DNA of 64,000 nucleotides from Talaromyces rugulosus (lineage: Eukaryota; Ascomycota; Eurotiomycetes; Eurotiales; Trichocomaceae), in the NCBI RefSeq assembly GCF_013368755.1, contig NC_049566.1, forward strand, positions 4,154,001 through 4,218,000, written 5' to 3'. The position numbers were made by a program, and so were the translations under genes. Position 1 is the stretch's first letter. Every line of letters starts with the position of its first letter. The notes below the pieces were generated by a model. It ran no database searches. It saw only the letters and a list, made by a program, of their open reading frames with translations, and was not told the DNA's origin. Positions 10,169 to 21,141 of the stretch are shown here, piece after piece.

Positions 10169-12941
10169 ATGCACATCCGGGTGCACTGGAGTGTTTTTGT
10201 TGCTGTTCATCCTCTGTTCCAGAAAGCTCTACCCCAGACGTGCAGAGGCTCTGTACACGATGTTGATGTTAAACTCATTCGTGAAACACTCGTTTCCGTT
10301 TCATTTGTCCTTCCCAAAATCGACCTAAACTACGATCTCGAGAATCCTAGGCATAGTGCCATTTCAACGGCCCTAGTCCCTTTGTTAGAATTTCTAGAAA
10401 CTCTTGTCAAAGAAGAGGTGCTAGAAATGAAACATAAGGCTGCGATCTCTGAAGAGGAGTCAGATGTGCGAATGGCATCAGACCTTTTTTCTTTTCGTCC
10501 TAAATGCAGCTAACGATCTTGTTAACAGTTGTTTGCCAAATACCCGAAACTAGCCATTCTGAGGAGCATGGTGAGGTGCTCAGAATCCAATATGCCATTG
10601 ACGACACGACTTGAAACGTATATCAACTATATCGATCCCGAAAATTCCGGACAGAACGACCTTCCCCAAGTGGCAGCGATGATGAACAATCTCAAGGACA
10701 AATTCTTGAGCGAATCGCTTGAAGCTCTGAAGGCGAAACTGGCGGATGCTGGTAACCTCAAAGAACATGAAATACGTTTCATCGAAAGAGCAGGCCGTCT
10801 GAACTCGACGTCTTGTTCATTGTTCAAATGCTTATGAAGAGCATAGGCTGTTCTAGGGAGCACCCAGCCAGGTTGCATCTCTCTGGTTTCGACTGCAATG
10901 AAAATTTCGAATTATTCGTTATCGAATGTGAAAAGCAAGATTGGACATCGACTAACTGCATATTGTCAGACCATTGTCCCATTTATGTCCCGATGTCTCG
11001 CTAACTGTTCCTATAGTACCCCCCCTGAAAAATGCAGCCCTCCTCTCAAATATACCCTCCGCACTGGTCAGCAATACGGGGCAGCCAACCCCAAAACTAT
11101 GCACCTAGCATTCAGCAATGACCATTTGTCGAACGGCGAGAGGTTTAAGCCATCGATATGGCAAGGTCCAGACTTGGATTCCATTCCAACACTTTACGAT
11201 TTATTGCATCCAAAAAGAAACGATGATGATGATACCTTGACCTCTAAGGCGGACAGTTTTGTGCATGAGGATCAAAAATTTGTCGAGTTTCTTATTGCAT
11301 ACTCGTTGCTCAACCTGGATGCCAGCGCATGGCTGGGTACCGACTTGGATGTCCAGAATATCTTTATTCTTGCTACACCGAATCTCGATAGACGGTGGAA
11401 GCCACACGTTGTGTGTAGCCTCAAAAACGAAGTCCTTTCCGATAAGACCTACGATGTTATTTCATCTTTTGGTATCCTTCTCATGGAGATTGAAGCAAAG
11501 CGGTCTGCAGGTCTAGGAGCCAGGAACAATGGATGGGAGACAAATCTCTCTCCCAAGGACGCTATGTTAAACAGGATTGTGCAAGATTGGGGCCGCGAAG
11601 TTGATAACAGATATATAAATGTTGCTACTGCATGTTTACGATTTCGAGAGCTGTCAGAGACCTTCTACGATCCACTCTTGCCCGAACGCATGAACGACAT
11701 TGGAACGTTCTACAAGTACATTCTAGCACCATTGTATCGACTTGTTACACAGCAGCATGACAAGATCTCTCTACTTTGTTTAAGGAATTTCCTGACACCC
11801 TCCATGCATCCCTCGTCGCCGGGCAGAGCATCTCCAACCAATCCACTTCACTTCTATTTGACGACTGCGACAAACACGACGATAGGTGTGGCTCTGTATT
11901 GCGAACCATATTAACCGGGATTCTACTAACAGATGCGAACCTGTTAGAGATATCAAAAACGCAGAAACTTTCATGGAGGCGATTAAGTTTTTCGGCACCA
12001 TAATTAAGAAAGCAAGAAATTCCTCAGATTCTCGGAGGAAGAAGATACGGATAGCAGTGATTGATACTGGCATCGACGACGAAGACGATATCTTGATCAA
12101 AGGCGCCCGAGACTCCGGTCGCATCACAAATTGCCGCGGATTTACCACCGGTAACAACGGCGATTACAAAGATGTCAATGGTCACGGCACGCATGTTGCA
12201 AGGCTAATATTACAAGTGGCCCCAGAGGCGGAGATTGTTATTGCCAAGGTATCTGACGGTTCAACCATGAAACCATCAGAGTATCGTCGCATAGCACATG
12301 TTAGTTCTTCATCTTAGCACCTTTTGTTTTTCTCTTCTCGCGTACGCTGACTATACCAGGCCATAACATGGGCTCATAGGGAGATGAATGCGAACATCAT
12401 CTCGATGTCTTTCGGCATCGAGTATGACAGCGAAGTCGATGAGGCTATCCATGCGGCATACAAAGATGACATCGCCATGTTTGCCGCTGCCTCAAACAGT
12501 GGTGGCAACAGAGACCGACCGTATCCATCCAACAGGTCTAACGGTGTGATATGCGTTCATGCCAGCGATGGCCTTGGAAACAATGGTGGAATTAGCCCAT
12601 CGCCCGAAAGAAAGTTGCATAACTTCTCCACCCTGGGCATCTCCGTCCCATCGAAGTGGAAAGGGAACGACGTGCTGAAATCGGGCACTTCGTTTGCAAC
12701 TCCGATTGCGGCAGCTCTAGTAGCAAATGTACTCGAGTTTTCCAGTCATATATGTAATCCTACCGAGAAGCAGAAGAGCCGTCTATGCGCGTTTACTGGC
12801 GCTCGTGACATTCTACGTCTCATGGCCAAGGAAAGACAGGAATACGATTATGTTTATCCTTTCCATATAAACTGGGATGAGAAGGAGCAAGAGGATATTG
12901 TGAGAAAGTTGTATAAGATTGCTCGCGGCCAACCAATATAA
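10169..12941 (+). CDS. Subtilisin-like S8 serine protease with N-terminal helical (DUF7580-like) region; frame interrupted
   Basis: The C-terminal part is a clear S8 peptidase with the whole triad: Asp in AVIDTGID, His in NGHGTHVA, Ser in KSGTSFATP, plus the Asn of AAASNSGG. Supported introns: 12300-12359 (GTTAGT...ACCAG), 11886-11947 and 10965-11016; one at about 10466-10528 is possible. Upstream is an all-helical region with HPARLHLSGFD, LIAYSLLNLDASAWLG and LFDDCD, typical of fungal DUF7580-type proteins. The frame changes without a convincing intron near 10805-10830 and again near 11770 (a 41-nt non-consensus intron is the only alternative there). The start is uncertain; 10169 is the first ATG. 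It is either decaying, mis-assembled or oddly spliced. The nearby gasdermin-like gene suggests a protease that activates a pore-former, by analogy with Podospora HET-Q2. Confidence 0.7.
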
Positions 12942-13519
12942 GCAATTTGGTGGCATACCTCTACGGTTCGCCTATGCTTAGAATATCAAGGGTTGAGATA
13001 CGGCAATGATCTTTACTTGGCAGTTTTTCAAAGGGATGAGGTCTAATGAAAATACGAAAGAAATTATTGAGATTCCAGCCTCGCGCTTCTATGCGTATGA
13101 GATTAATCACCCTGGTTTTGAATTAGACGCTTCGGTGTACCCTCGTTAATTTGAAGAATATCCCAAGATAGCCAACACATTGGATTTTGTGATTACATTC
13201 TTTGTGAGAAACACTTGTAAAAAAATAAAGAAAAAAGACGTGTTTCCAATACTGAAAGAGGTTTCCACACTAGGACCTCAGCACGTAATGATAAGTCGAT
13301 GAGCCCAAACTTTGGCTACTTTCTGTCAGGTGATTATACCAAAGCACTCTGTATTTTACTTTTGACTGCTTAAACGAGGCTGGGGGGGGCAACTGAATTA
13401 TACCCCACAATAGGCCATGCTTGAGCAGATATCTTCCCACAAGAGGGGAAATTGCCCAGATTTCAGCAAAGGAATCATAACTTGTACCCTTACTCTGTGG
13501 CTTCCATACAGCAGTTACA
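12942..13519. other. Spacer between protease and gasdermin-like genes
   Basis: Terminator/promoter region of 578 bp. A 47-codon frame at 13006-13149 (begins MIFTWQFF) is open, but neither its length nor its content supports a gene. A run of nine G lies at about 13382-13390. Confidence 0.4.
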
Positions 13520-14398
13520 ATGTCGACAACAGCCAGTACAATAATGCAGCCAACTTACCATCTTCCCCCGAACTTTTCTACGCCGCCTCCTCCTACAGGG
13601 CCATATCACCTGGGGACCATTATCCGGGACGTCGAACACAAGAAACAGATGTGCCCGCTTAACTCTGGCAAGGACATGTATGGTAAAGACAAACGAATCA
13701 GAATAGACACCGATATTCACCGGGACCACAAGGATGGAGTCGAGCTCACCGGATCCCAGCTGAAGAGCGGCGCGGTTGGCTTCTGGTCCAAATTTATGGG
13801 GTGTGGAATCAACGGCGAGGCTAGCATGACGGCCAACCGCAGCGAAACGGACACGTACAAATTCAACAGTCTTGATACAGAGTTTTTCTTCCCAACGAAA
13901 AGTTACATCTCGCAGTGCATGGAGCTCTCCGACGTCCAAGAATACCTGGAGGTTACAGAGTACAAGAAGCCCGTGTATCTCGTCACCGGGATAAAGGTTG
14001 CCAAAGGGGTCTCTGTGCGGCAGGAGAGTGCTATTAAAGTGGAGGGAAAACTGGGTCTGGGACTGAATATTCCTGTGGGATCGAATATCCAAGTTGGCCC
14101 GAGAACGGAGGCCAAGGTCGAGAACAAATCTGTATCTGCCTTCGGGGATTCCAGCGACATTGTAGTTGGTATTCAGTGTTTGAAGATCCGTTATAAGCAT
14201 AGCTGGTTTGGAAAAAGTCAGTGGCGAGTTGAAGAGGCTCACACCCGCGGCGCTACATTTCTCTCCAGCGATAACAGCAAACCACTGACGGAAGAGTTAG
14301 ATAATTTCACCCTTGAGGGTGAGGTTGAGAAATACCTTTACCACCAACCCACTGAGGAAGGTAAAGAGGAAGAGATCTGGAAGCTTCCTGCAGAATGA
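13520..14398 (+). CDS. Gasdermin-like pore-forming protein (HET-Q1/RCD-1 type)
   Basis: Intronless, 292 residues, starting at ATG in TTACAATGTC. After a Pro-rich head the protein follows the fungal gasdermin N-domain pattern: GPYHLGTIIRD near residue 27, a short helix and hairpins, DTEFFFPTK, the membrane-insertion-like stretch, KKPVYLVTGIKVAKG around 150-165, alternating polar/apolar beta strands, and GIQCLKIRYK near 215-225. No signal peptide, as expected for a cytosolic latent pore-former. The last 45 or so residues are strongly acidic (TEEL, EGEVEKY, EEGKEEE) and could be the removable inhibitory tail; in Podospora HET-Q1 a short C-terminal piece is cut off by the subtilisin HET-Q2. The S8 protease gene lies 578 bp upstream on the same strand. 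The assignment is by pattern; no search was run. Confidence 0.68.
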   Translation: MSTTASTIMQPTYHLPPNFSTPPPPTGPYHLGTIIRDVEHKKQMCPLNSGKDMYGKDKRIRIDTDIHRDHKDGVELTGSQLKSGAVGFWSKFMGCGINGEASMTANRSETDTYKFNSLDTEFFFPTKSYISQCMELSDVQEYLEVTEYKKPVYLVTGIKVAKGVSVRQESAIKVEGKLGLGLNIPVGSNIQVGPRTEAKVENKSVSAFGDSSDIVVGIQCLKIRYKHSWFGKSQWRVEEAHTRGATFLSSDNSKPLTEELDNFTLEGEVEKYLYHQPTEEGKEEEIWKLPAE

Positions 14399-14888
14399 GA
14401 ATGAGGGGGGGGAGGGGGGGACGTAAAGACGTATCCAACATTTCATGTTGAGGTATAATCCAGTTATGTTGATTTATTGATTGGGATCTATTGGACATGT
14501 GTCGATATCAACTTGAAATGTTGCTCTAGTTCTTTAATATAAAATTTAAATCATTTGAATAACATATGATTAAAAATTTACTAATCTAATATTTATATAC
14601 AAGCATTCTTCAATAGGATATCCTTCATAAGTCTATCAATTGATTTTAAATACACCAGTATGTATGTTGCCATTTAGATCGCACTACATGGTTATGTATG
14701 TCAAAGGTGTTTCTTCGCGTACGGTTTGAAAATTAAAGTCCAAGTTCAATTTTTACATGTACATGTAATAATCAACCTGCGTGTTAGAATGCGTCAGAAA
14801 TAATTTTATATAACGCTAGCCCCTTTTGACAGGCTTTAGTCCCCTAAAGTTATACACAACCTAACTATACAGAACGATGACTGGCGCG
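14399..14888. other. Intergenic, G-rich then AT-rich
   Basis: A G-rich tract (14404-14420, interrupted once by A) directly follows the gasdermin-like stop codon, then about 450 bp of AT-rich sequence without a gene up to the convergent esterase. Confidence 0.6.
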
Positions 14889-16490
14889 CTAGAAATAAGG
14901 TAGAGTCGCAAACCACTGCTCAAACAGTTCCACCCTAGCCGGAGGCGAAATAGGTATATTTCCCCAGCCGTCACCAACGTGCTGGACCACTTTAGAGGAG
15001 TTTGTTGCTGCCCATTCTACCAGAGCATTTCCATTAGAATCTAACCCATTAGGATCTCCCGTTTTGATAAAGTTAACCCAGTAGGAGTTCATTTTCTCGG
15101 CAATGGTGTAGTCCGCAGACTCCCAGGGCAGATCCGTGTCATACAGGTTGTTTAGAACATAGTTAATCTCCGATTCGTGGTGGGCACCCTGGTTTTGGCC
15201 TGGCGGTGCGTGGTCCCAGAAATAAGTATACACAGACGCCGTGCGCGTTGTGTTCCACAACTGCGCCCACATCCAGGTGCCAACTTTGGAACGATCAGTC
15301 CATTGTGAATCGTACGCGCCTCGCGCAGTAACAGAGTCGTTAGCTGGATATTGCTTGAGGAAGTGGTCCAGCCACACCCCCGAGAACGTTTCGTTCATGT
15401 CTGACAGATACTCGGAAACGGTAATACTCAGGTTATAAGTGGCACCGTTTTCATCCTTGGTGTTTCCCGTGATCACGGGCACATTATGCGCCAATCCTTT
15501 CACCAGAGTGTTGTAATAAGTGTCCGGCATGGCGTAGTAGTCGAGTACTGCAGTAAAGCTGAATGATGAGGAGCTGCCCGGGGTAGACGAACCGGAGATG
15601 AGATCGTCCATGGGCAGCTCCCGTGCCTCTTCAATGGTGCTTACATTCAAAGATTTGAGGTATTCAATACCTTGGAGCTCGGCGTCGGCGAGCGTTATGT
15701 AGTTCTCGGCCAGAGATGAGCACAATGGATCCTGTGGGTCGCGCACACCACTCTCAATAATTGCACCGACAATGAGCCCCTTGGTCAAGGGACTATTGAG
15801 CATGTGCTGTGTGGCTGCAGACCCAGCCGACTGACCCATTACCGTGATATGGTCCGGATCACCGCCAAAAGCAGCGATGTTGTTGTAAACCCATTCCAGA
15901 GCGGCGAACTGATCAAGCATGGCCCAGTTTCCAGACGAGTTGGAGCCCGAGACCTTATAAAACTCCTTTGAGAGGTCTGGATGCGACAGCCAGCCAAAGG
16001 ACCCGGATCGGTAATTGTAGTTCACGAAGACGATGCCCTTGTCAGCCATGCCGCCGCCGTTAAACAAGGAATCAGCAGCGGTGGATGCAGCAGGGTAGGT
16101 CCACATGACCACAGGTAGCCTACTATCGGTAAAATTTGCAGCACTCCAGATATTGAGGTTGAGACAGTCCTCATTAATGGTGTAATTGCCGGTATCTGAG
16201 GTGGCGGACGGACAGACAGGGCCCCAAGATGAGGCATATAGCGTGCTATTCCATGGACTGGCTGGCTGCGGTTCCTTGAAACGGTTTTTACCAGCAGTTG
16301 TCGCTGCAAACGGAATACCTCTCCACACAGCAACATCTTGCCAGTGAGTCAGATTGCCGGCGGTCTCGCTGCTAAAGGCCGGGTAGCCCTGGACAGCACC
16401 ATATTTGGTCTGGATGATGGTGTCGTAGAGAGTGGCCGCAGAAAGCCTCGTCAATAGGAGAAAGGCGGCGAAAGATAAGGCTTTGTCCAT
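14889..16490 (-). CDS. Secreted type-B carboxylesterase
   Basis: Single exon. The ATG at 16490 gives 533 residues starting with a signal peptide (MDKALSFAAFLLLTRLSAA). The upstream in-frame TTG is not used. Esterase/lipase family B features: EDCLNLNIW, nucleophile Ser221 in VMGQSAGS, acid Glu347 in KDENGATY, His437/438 in GAHHESE, and many N-glycosylation sites. The oxyanion-hole loop, normally HGGG, reads TYPAAST here (about 131-137), with a GGG only later in FNGGGMAD. The enzyme should still fold as an esterase but its turnover or substrate class is uncertain. It is divergent from a second family-B esterase, so the pair shares a promoter. Confidence 0.9.
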   Translation of the reverse strand: MDKALSFAAFLLLTRLSAATLYDTIIQTKYGAVQGYPAFSSETAGNLTHWQDVAVWRGIPFAATTAGKNRFKEPQPASPWNSTLYASSWGPVCPSATSDTGNYTINEDCLNLNIWSAANFTDSRLPVVMWTYPAASTAADSLFNGGGMADKGIVFVNYNYRSGSFGWLSHPDLSKEFYKVSGSNSSGNWAMLDQFAALEWVYNNIAAFGGDPDHITVMGQSAGSAATQHMLNSPLTKGLIVGAIIESGVRDPQDPLCSSLAENYITLADAELQGIEYLKSLNVSTIEEARELPMDDLISGSSTPGSSSSFSFTAVLDYYAMPDTYYNTLVKGLAHNVPVITGNTKDENGATYNLSITVSEYLSDMNETFSGVWLDHFLKQYPANDSVTARGAYDSQWTDRSKVGTWMWAQLWNTTRTASVYTYFWDHAPPGQNQGAHHESEINYVLNNLYDTDLPWESADYTIAEKMNSYWVNFIKTGDPNGLDSNGNALVEWAATNSSKVVQHVGDGWGNIPISPPARVELFEQWFATLPYF

Positions 16491-17207
16491 ACTGGCTGAA
16501 TGGAACAAAAGCAATGGCTGTGTTCAATTGCCCAGTGGAGAGGGGCATCCTCGAGGGGAGGGTTTTATAGTAGTATTTGGCCCCTGTTTTTCCCTGATGC
16601 GTCGTCACCTAGTTTCCTTGAAACAAATCATTGATCTACGTGTTGTTTATCTTTCCGTGCTAATTCTGTTGGCACAAGCCATCCAGACCATGGTCCTGAT
16701 CTGCGAGTAGTAAGTAATACTACATCAGGACTGGCAATCATCCATAAGGCGGCACCGCTTGTTCAGTAGTATTCATCGCTCCAAATAGCGAATGCCATCC
16801 ATATCCTACTTTTCTGGGGGGAAAACGATTACCACTAGTAGCTTGGTATGGATGGAGTCTATTTAACGACCCTGCAACATGGCTAAAGTCTTATGCGGTG
16901 CTCCGCTTCATCGAAGTAACCCCCGGATAATACTTTTCTTTACATTGCACTAGTGCTGTTTTTACCGCGAATCATTGATCAAAGCTTTTGGCTTTAGATC
17001 TGTGCTGACGCGTATCTTACAGTAAGTAGAGGATCCGGTTATGCCAGCCTGCCATCCCACAGTGGAAAAGGCGCCGATCACATTGCATTCAAATGTTTTT
17101 TTTTTTTGTATGGGGTAACCAATGGAGGGTTCAGGTACATAATGATCTAAAGGTGCATCCCGGGTGCTCGAAAATGCATCTACATCCCCCAAGAAATAAC
17201 CACAGCC
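16491..17207. promoter_or_regulatory. Bidirectional promoter of two carboxylesterases
   Basis: 717 bp between the two start codons, with an interrupted T tract at about 17096-17107. No gene lies inside. Joint regulation is inferred from the layout only. Confidence 0.45.
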
Positions 17208-19119
17208 ATGTTCCAGCTGACTAGTACGCTGTCATTGTTAGGGATTGTCGCCCTAGCCCTCAGCGAGCTCAACCCTCCCTACTATGCCAACTTGACATGG
17301 CAGCCAGCTCGTACGCTGTCCAACTGGTCCAATTTGACCGTAGAAACTCGCACTGGCACGTTCATTGGCACCTTGAACGATACTTATCCTAATGTCCGCC
17401 AATTCCTTCGTGTTCCGTTTGCCCAGGTGAGAGATACCGAGTTCATCTCTACTGGTGTTCTGTGTAGATTTTGATAGTATACATTTATATTAGCCACCAG
17501 TTGGTGATCTCCGATGGCTTCCTCCACAGCGACTGCCGAACTCGTCGAAGAGAATTGACTCGACTCGGTACGGGCCCGGTAAGTCATCCACTACTGATCT
17601 TCTTTATTTGCTTTGCTATGAAATGTGCTGACTGTACTCGTAGCTTGCCCGCAATATGTATCCTCGAGCGATGCCATCTGGTCCGAGTACGAACCAACCA
17701 GTCTACTACTCAGTGTCGGCGAAGCCGACAACCAGGGATCGACGGCTTGGTCTTCTGCCGAAGACTGTCTATCGCTGGCTGTCTGGACACCCTCGGACGC
17801 AAAACGAGCATCGAAACTGCCTGTGGCCCTGTTTGTGACTGGGGGTGGCGGTGTTAGTGGTGGAATTGAGATGGAATCTCAATTACCATCACACTGGGTG
17901 TCGCGCTCTCAGGAGCACATTGTGGTGACGATTAACTATAGGTTGAATATATTCGGAAGTGAGAGCCCTACAATCTTTCGTGTAAAAAGGACGTACTAAC
18001 GGAATTATTCCATGTTTTAGATCCCAAATCAAAAGCGTTAAAAGAGACCTCGCTGACCCTGCTGGATGTACGGGCTGCAGTTGAATGGGTATCAGAAAAC
18101 ATCGAGGCCTTTGGAGGGGATCCAGGTAATATTATGGTGAGTCTTTGGTCGTTAAACAAACAGCTTCCTACCACCTAACCTATCCTTCCTCAAATAGCTC
18201 TGGGGACAATCCCAAGGTGCCGCATTGACTCACCTGTACACCCTCGCCTTCCCACACGATTCGCTTGCAACCAAGTTCGGCATCATCTCGCAGCCACCAT
18301 CGGTGACCATCAATCTGACCGAGACAGACGACGTCTATCAAGACTTTCACATTGTGGCACAGGGGCTTGGATGTAATTATGGTGACGATGCGGATGCCGA
18401 ACTCGAATGCATGCGCCAGGTCTCATGGGTTCAGATCGAGGAGTACATAAACCGGTACAATAGCAGTCCATCGATAGCCTTTAGCAACTATATCCGTTAG
18501 TCGTCTCGGCACACGATGCTTGTATGGTGGATTAAGCTGACTGGATATAGCGGACGAGAGATATATCTTCTCAAACGAGACAAAACGATATACCGCTGGC
18601 AAAGTCGCCCGAGGACCAGCGATTCGGTCAGATGCCTCCAGAGAGCAAGCCAACACCAATGAATCCGTGACCATGGAAGTCGAAGGCGAGTGGATATGCA
18701 CTGCCTACACAGATTCCATCTTGCGGTCATCCCTGGGCCTCGACACTTATCGATACATGTGGGCGGGAAACTTTTCAAACATCAGCCCCGTGTCCTACCT
18801 CGGGGCCTTTCACTGGTCAGATCTGTTGATGATTTTTGGCACGTACATGACTGACCAGGGCGACATCTCGGAGCTCGAGGTTGCTACCTCGGAGACAATG
18901 CAAGACTATATATTGGCATTTCTTAAAGATCCTTCAACTGTTAGTGATACCGTCGGCTGGCCTGCTTTCGACGCCGACGCGGCCCACGGTGGGCTCATCC
19001 TGGAGTTTGGCAACGGGACAGCAGTGAAGAATATCACGGGTGACTTTCTCGAGGGAGGTTGTTGGAACTCGTCTATTTCTTTTCCGATTTATGAAATTCA
19101 GAAGAGGGCATGGTCTTAG
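17208..19119 (+). CDS. Secreted type-B carboxylesterase (second copy)
   Basis: Six exons: 17208-17426, 17494-17578, 17644-17958, 18021-18136, 18198-18495, 18551-19119; all five introns are GT-AG with matching phases, giving 533 residues. Signal peptide MFQLTSTLSLLGIVALALS. Family signatures: RQFLRVPFAQPPVGDLRW across intron 1, EDCLSLAVWTP, TGGGGVSGG as the oxyanion loop, FGGDPGNIMLWGQSQG with the nucleophile Ser (GQSQG instead of the common GQSAG), and GAFHWSDL for the His. It is not a recent duplicate of the divergent esterase: intron content differs (five against none) and similarity is low. Substrate unknown. Confidence 0.88.
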
Positions 19120-19559
19120 CCTTGACAAAGAGCTAACAGAACGAAGGACTAAAAACGCCGTGGATATGAAACTTGATTTAAAGTATATTGATTGACTAAA
19201 TTGCATGTATGATCTACGCGTGAATGTTCAGGTTCTTCAATGGATGTCTGCCACTGTACTGCTTGCGCAGAATAGACATACATCTAGTACGTCCCCGACT
19301 GATAATGATATCGTCAATGTAAGCACTTCTTCGGCACAACTGCAGCCATGAAAGGGCTGAATCGCAATTTGACATCCGTGCTAAGTTGCCCCCCAGAGGA
19401 ACCAAAGTCTATCAAGATAGGAAGAAGCTGTGGCTCGTCATTAATTAGCATTACTGGGTCCTGTACATAAATATCTGTGAAGCACCATCTTTGAAAGAAA
19501 GCGATGCACAGAGTAGATAGATAATACATGGCGAGAAGCGTAAAAGATCTCCGATCAAA
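19120..19559. other. Convergent 3' region
   Basis: Terminator region shared by the esterase and squalene synthase genes. Frames on the minus strand here are read-through from the last squalene synthase exon in another phase. No separate gene is seen. Confidence 0.55.
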
Positions 19560-21141
19560 CTATAGTTCGGAGTGCTTGATTTTGTTGGGTGGCCTAAAGT
19601 TGCCCTTCCTGAGCTCTTGAATAGCCAAATCAAATCTGGCACCCAACATCCAGGCAATGAAAAACTGTTTTGTAGTTTAGTATACGGTTGTACCTGAGGG
19701 TTTGAAAGTACACGTACCAGGATTACTGAGATACTAAGGACCATAGCGCCCATGATGGCGAACATCACTTTCATGTCATCCCAGGACTCCTGTTGTCGTT
19801 TCTTGGCCTCCTCATCCTCCTTTGACACCTCTCCAGCGACCTTTCGCTGGGCGTCCTCGATCTGCTGCGATGGGAAGAGCGTCTCGACGAATTTCTCAAT
19901 CTGTTGAAGCAACATTAGCAGCTACACACGCAGCAAGAAAGGGTAAAAACGAACACTGCCACAGGCAATACTGATCTTCACAAAGTTGGGATCCTTGGGT
20001 GTGTTTTTCTGGTGTATCCGGCGGGCATAAGTGCGAAACGTGTTGCAAAGCACTTGCAAATTTTGTGTAGACTCAATCATTAATTGGCAAGCATCACCTT
20101 TGGTAATTTTGACATTGCGTTGAAACATAGAGTAATTGCGGAAGCAAAGCTCCAGAGTCGCAATGGCCATGGCCTGCGGAATAGCGGAAAAGTTAAACAC
20201 ACTTTGCTCGCGGAGGCCAGCAAGGTAGAAAATGCAGTCTTCAACATGCTCCAGAGCATTCAAAACCATCTCCGAGTTGCAGTTCAGCGCAGCTTCTTTG
20301 TACTTGGGATTGAAGAGATCTTCAAACTGGTCGACATGCTTGGACCAAATTTCTTTGGGCCAGAAATGCCTGTTATCGTCATGATCTTCACGCACATCAC
20401 GGATGATGTTGATCTTCTGCAGGAAAAGACCCATCGATTTGTGCAGTTTGGGGCGAGACAGCAGTGCGGGGTTGCCGAACTTGGCTTCGACAAATAGGCG
20501 GGTTAAGCCTTCGCCGACAAGACCGGCAACATAGTAGCAGTACAGATCATATTCTTCAATTTTCTGCACGCTGATGCCATCGCTGGCAGCCTTGACGACA
20601 AAGTCAGCCATGCCGTTGCCCATTTTATTCGTCATGTCTTTAATGATCGCACGGTACGCCGGTTTCAGGGATTTGTACTCGGCGATAACATTTTCAAACT
20701 CGACAAGGAGCTGGCGGTCCTTTTCCTCTTTGCGGTTGCCATTCCAGTTCCAGCCGTCTTTCTCGATGATATTTTTGAAATCACGTAGAAGCGGCTCTTT
20801 TACATCCAGAGGCACCGAGGTGTCATCTTCAATGGTATCGAGTCCACGCAAGACGAGGTAGAAGACAGCAATGGGAACCAGCATCTCCGGATGCAGCTCC
20901 ATGATGACAGCCGAAAAGCTCCGGCTGGTCAATTTAAGGAAGTGGAAGCTCTTTTTGCGTGTCTCTGGGTCCTGCGACGCATCCCGTTCGTGCGGAGGAT
21001 TGTGCCATACTTTCCTACACGGGCATCGTCAGTTCAAGGCCGCCGTGGTACATAGGTGGCAGGTAGCACGAACCATTGGAGAATGGACCTCAGCTGTATG
21101 GGATGGCAGCTGTAGTAGGCGATATTCCAAAGCAAACCCAT
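19560..21141 (-). CDS. erg9: Squalene synthase (farnesyl-diphosphate farnesyltransferase)
   Basis: Four exons: 21141-21074, 21014-19955, 19900-19718, 19664-19560, giving 471 residues, the family's usual size. Introns 1 and 2 both use a GTTCGT donor, intron 3 GTACGT. Two farnesyl diphosphates are condensed to squalene in the ER membrane, the first committed step to ergosterol. The two Asp-rich Mg2+-diphosphate motifs are visible: DTIEDD (82-87) and DVREDHDD (about 229-236), as are the conserved [10 protein letters not shown] and FCNAIP-like FSAIPQAMA. The C-terminal exons add the membrane anchor ([15 protein letters not shown], then FFIAWMLG) and a basic tail. The LRSI and WHNPPHERD head restored across intron 1 confirms the start. 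Confidence 0.95.

Noticed and set aside
13490..14242. 250-codon minus-strand frame over the gasdermin-like gene
   Set aside because: A shadow of the plus-strand coding sequence; its composition is unlike a folded protein, and the plus frame has the start context and family pattern.
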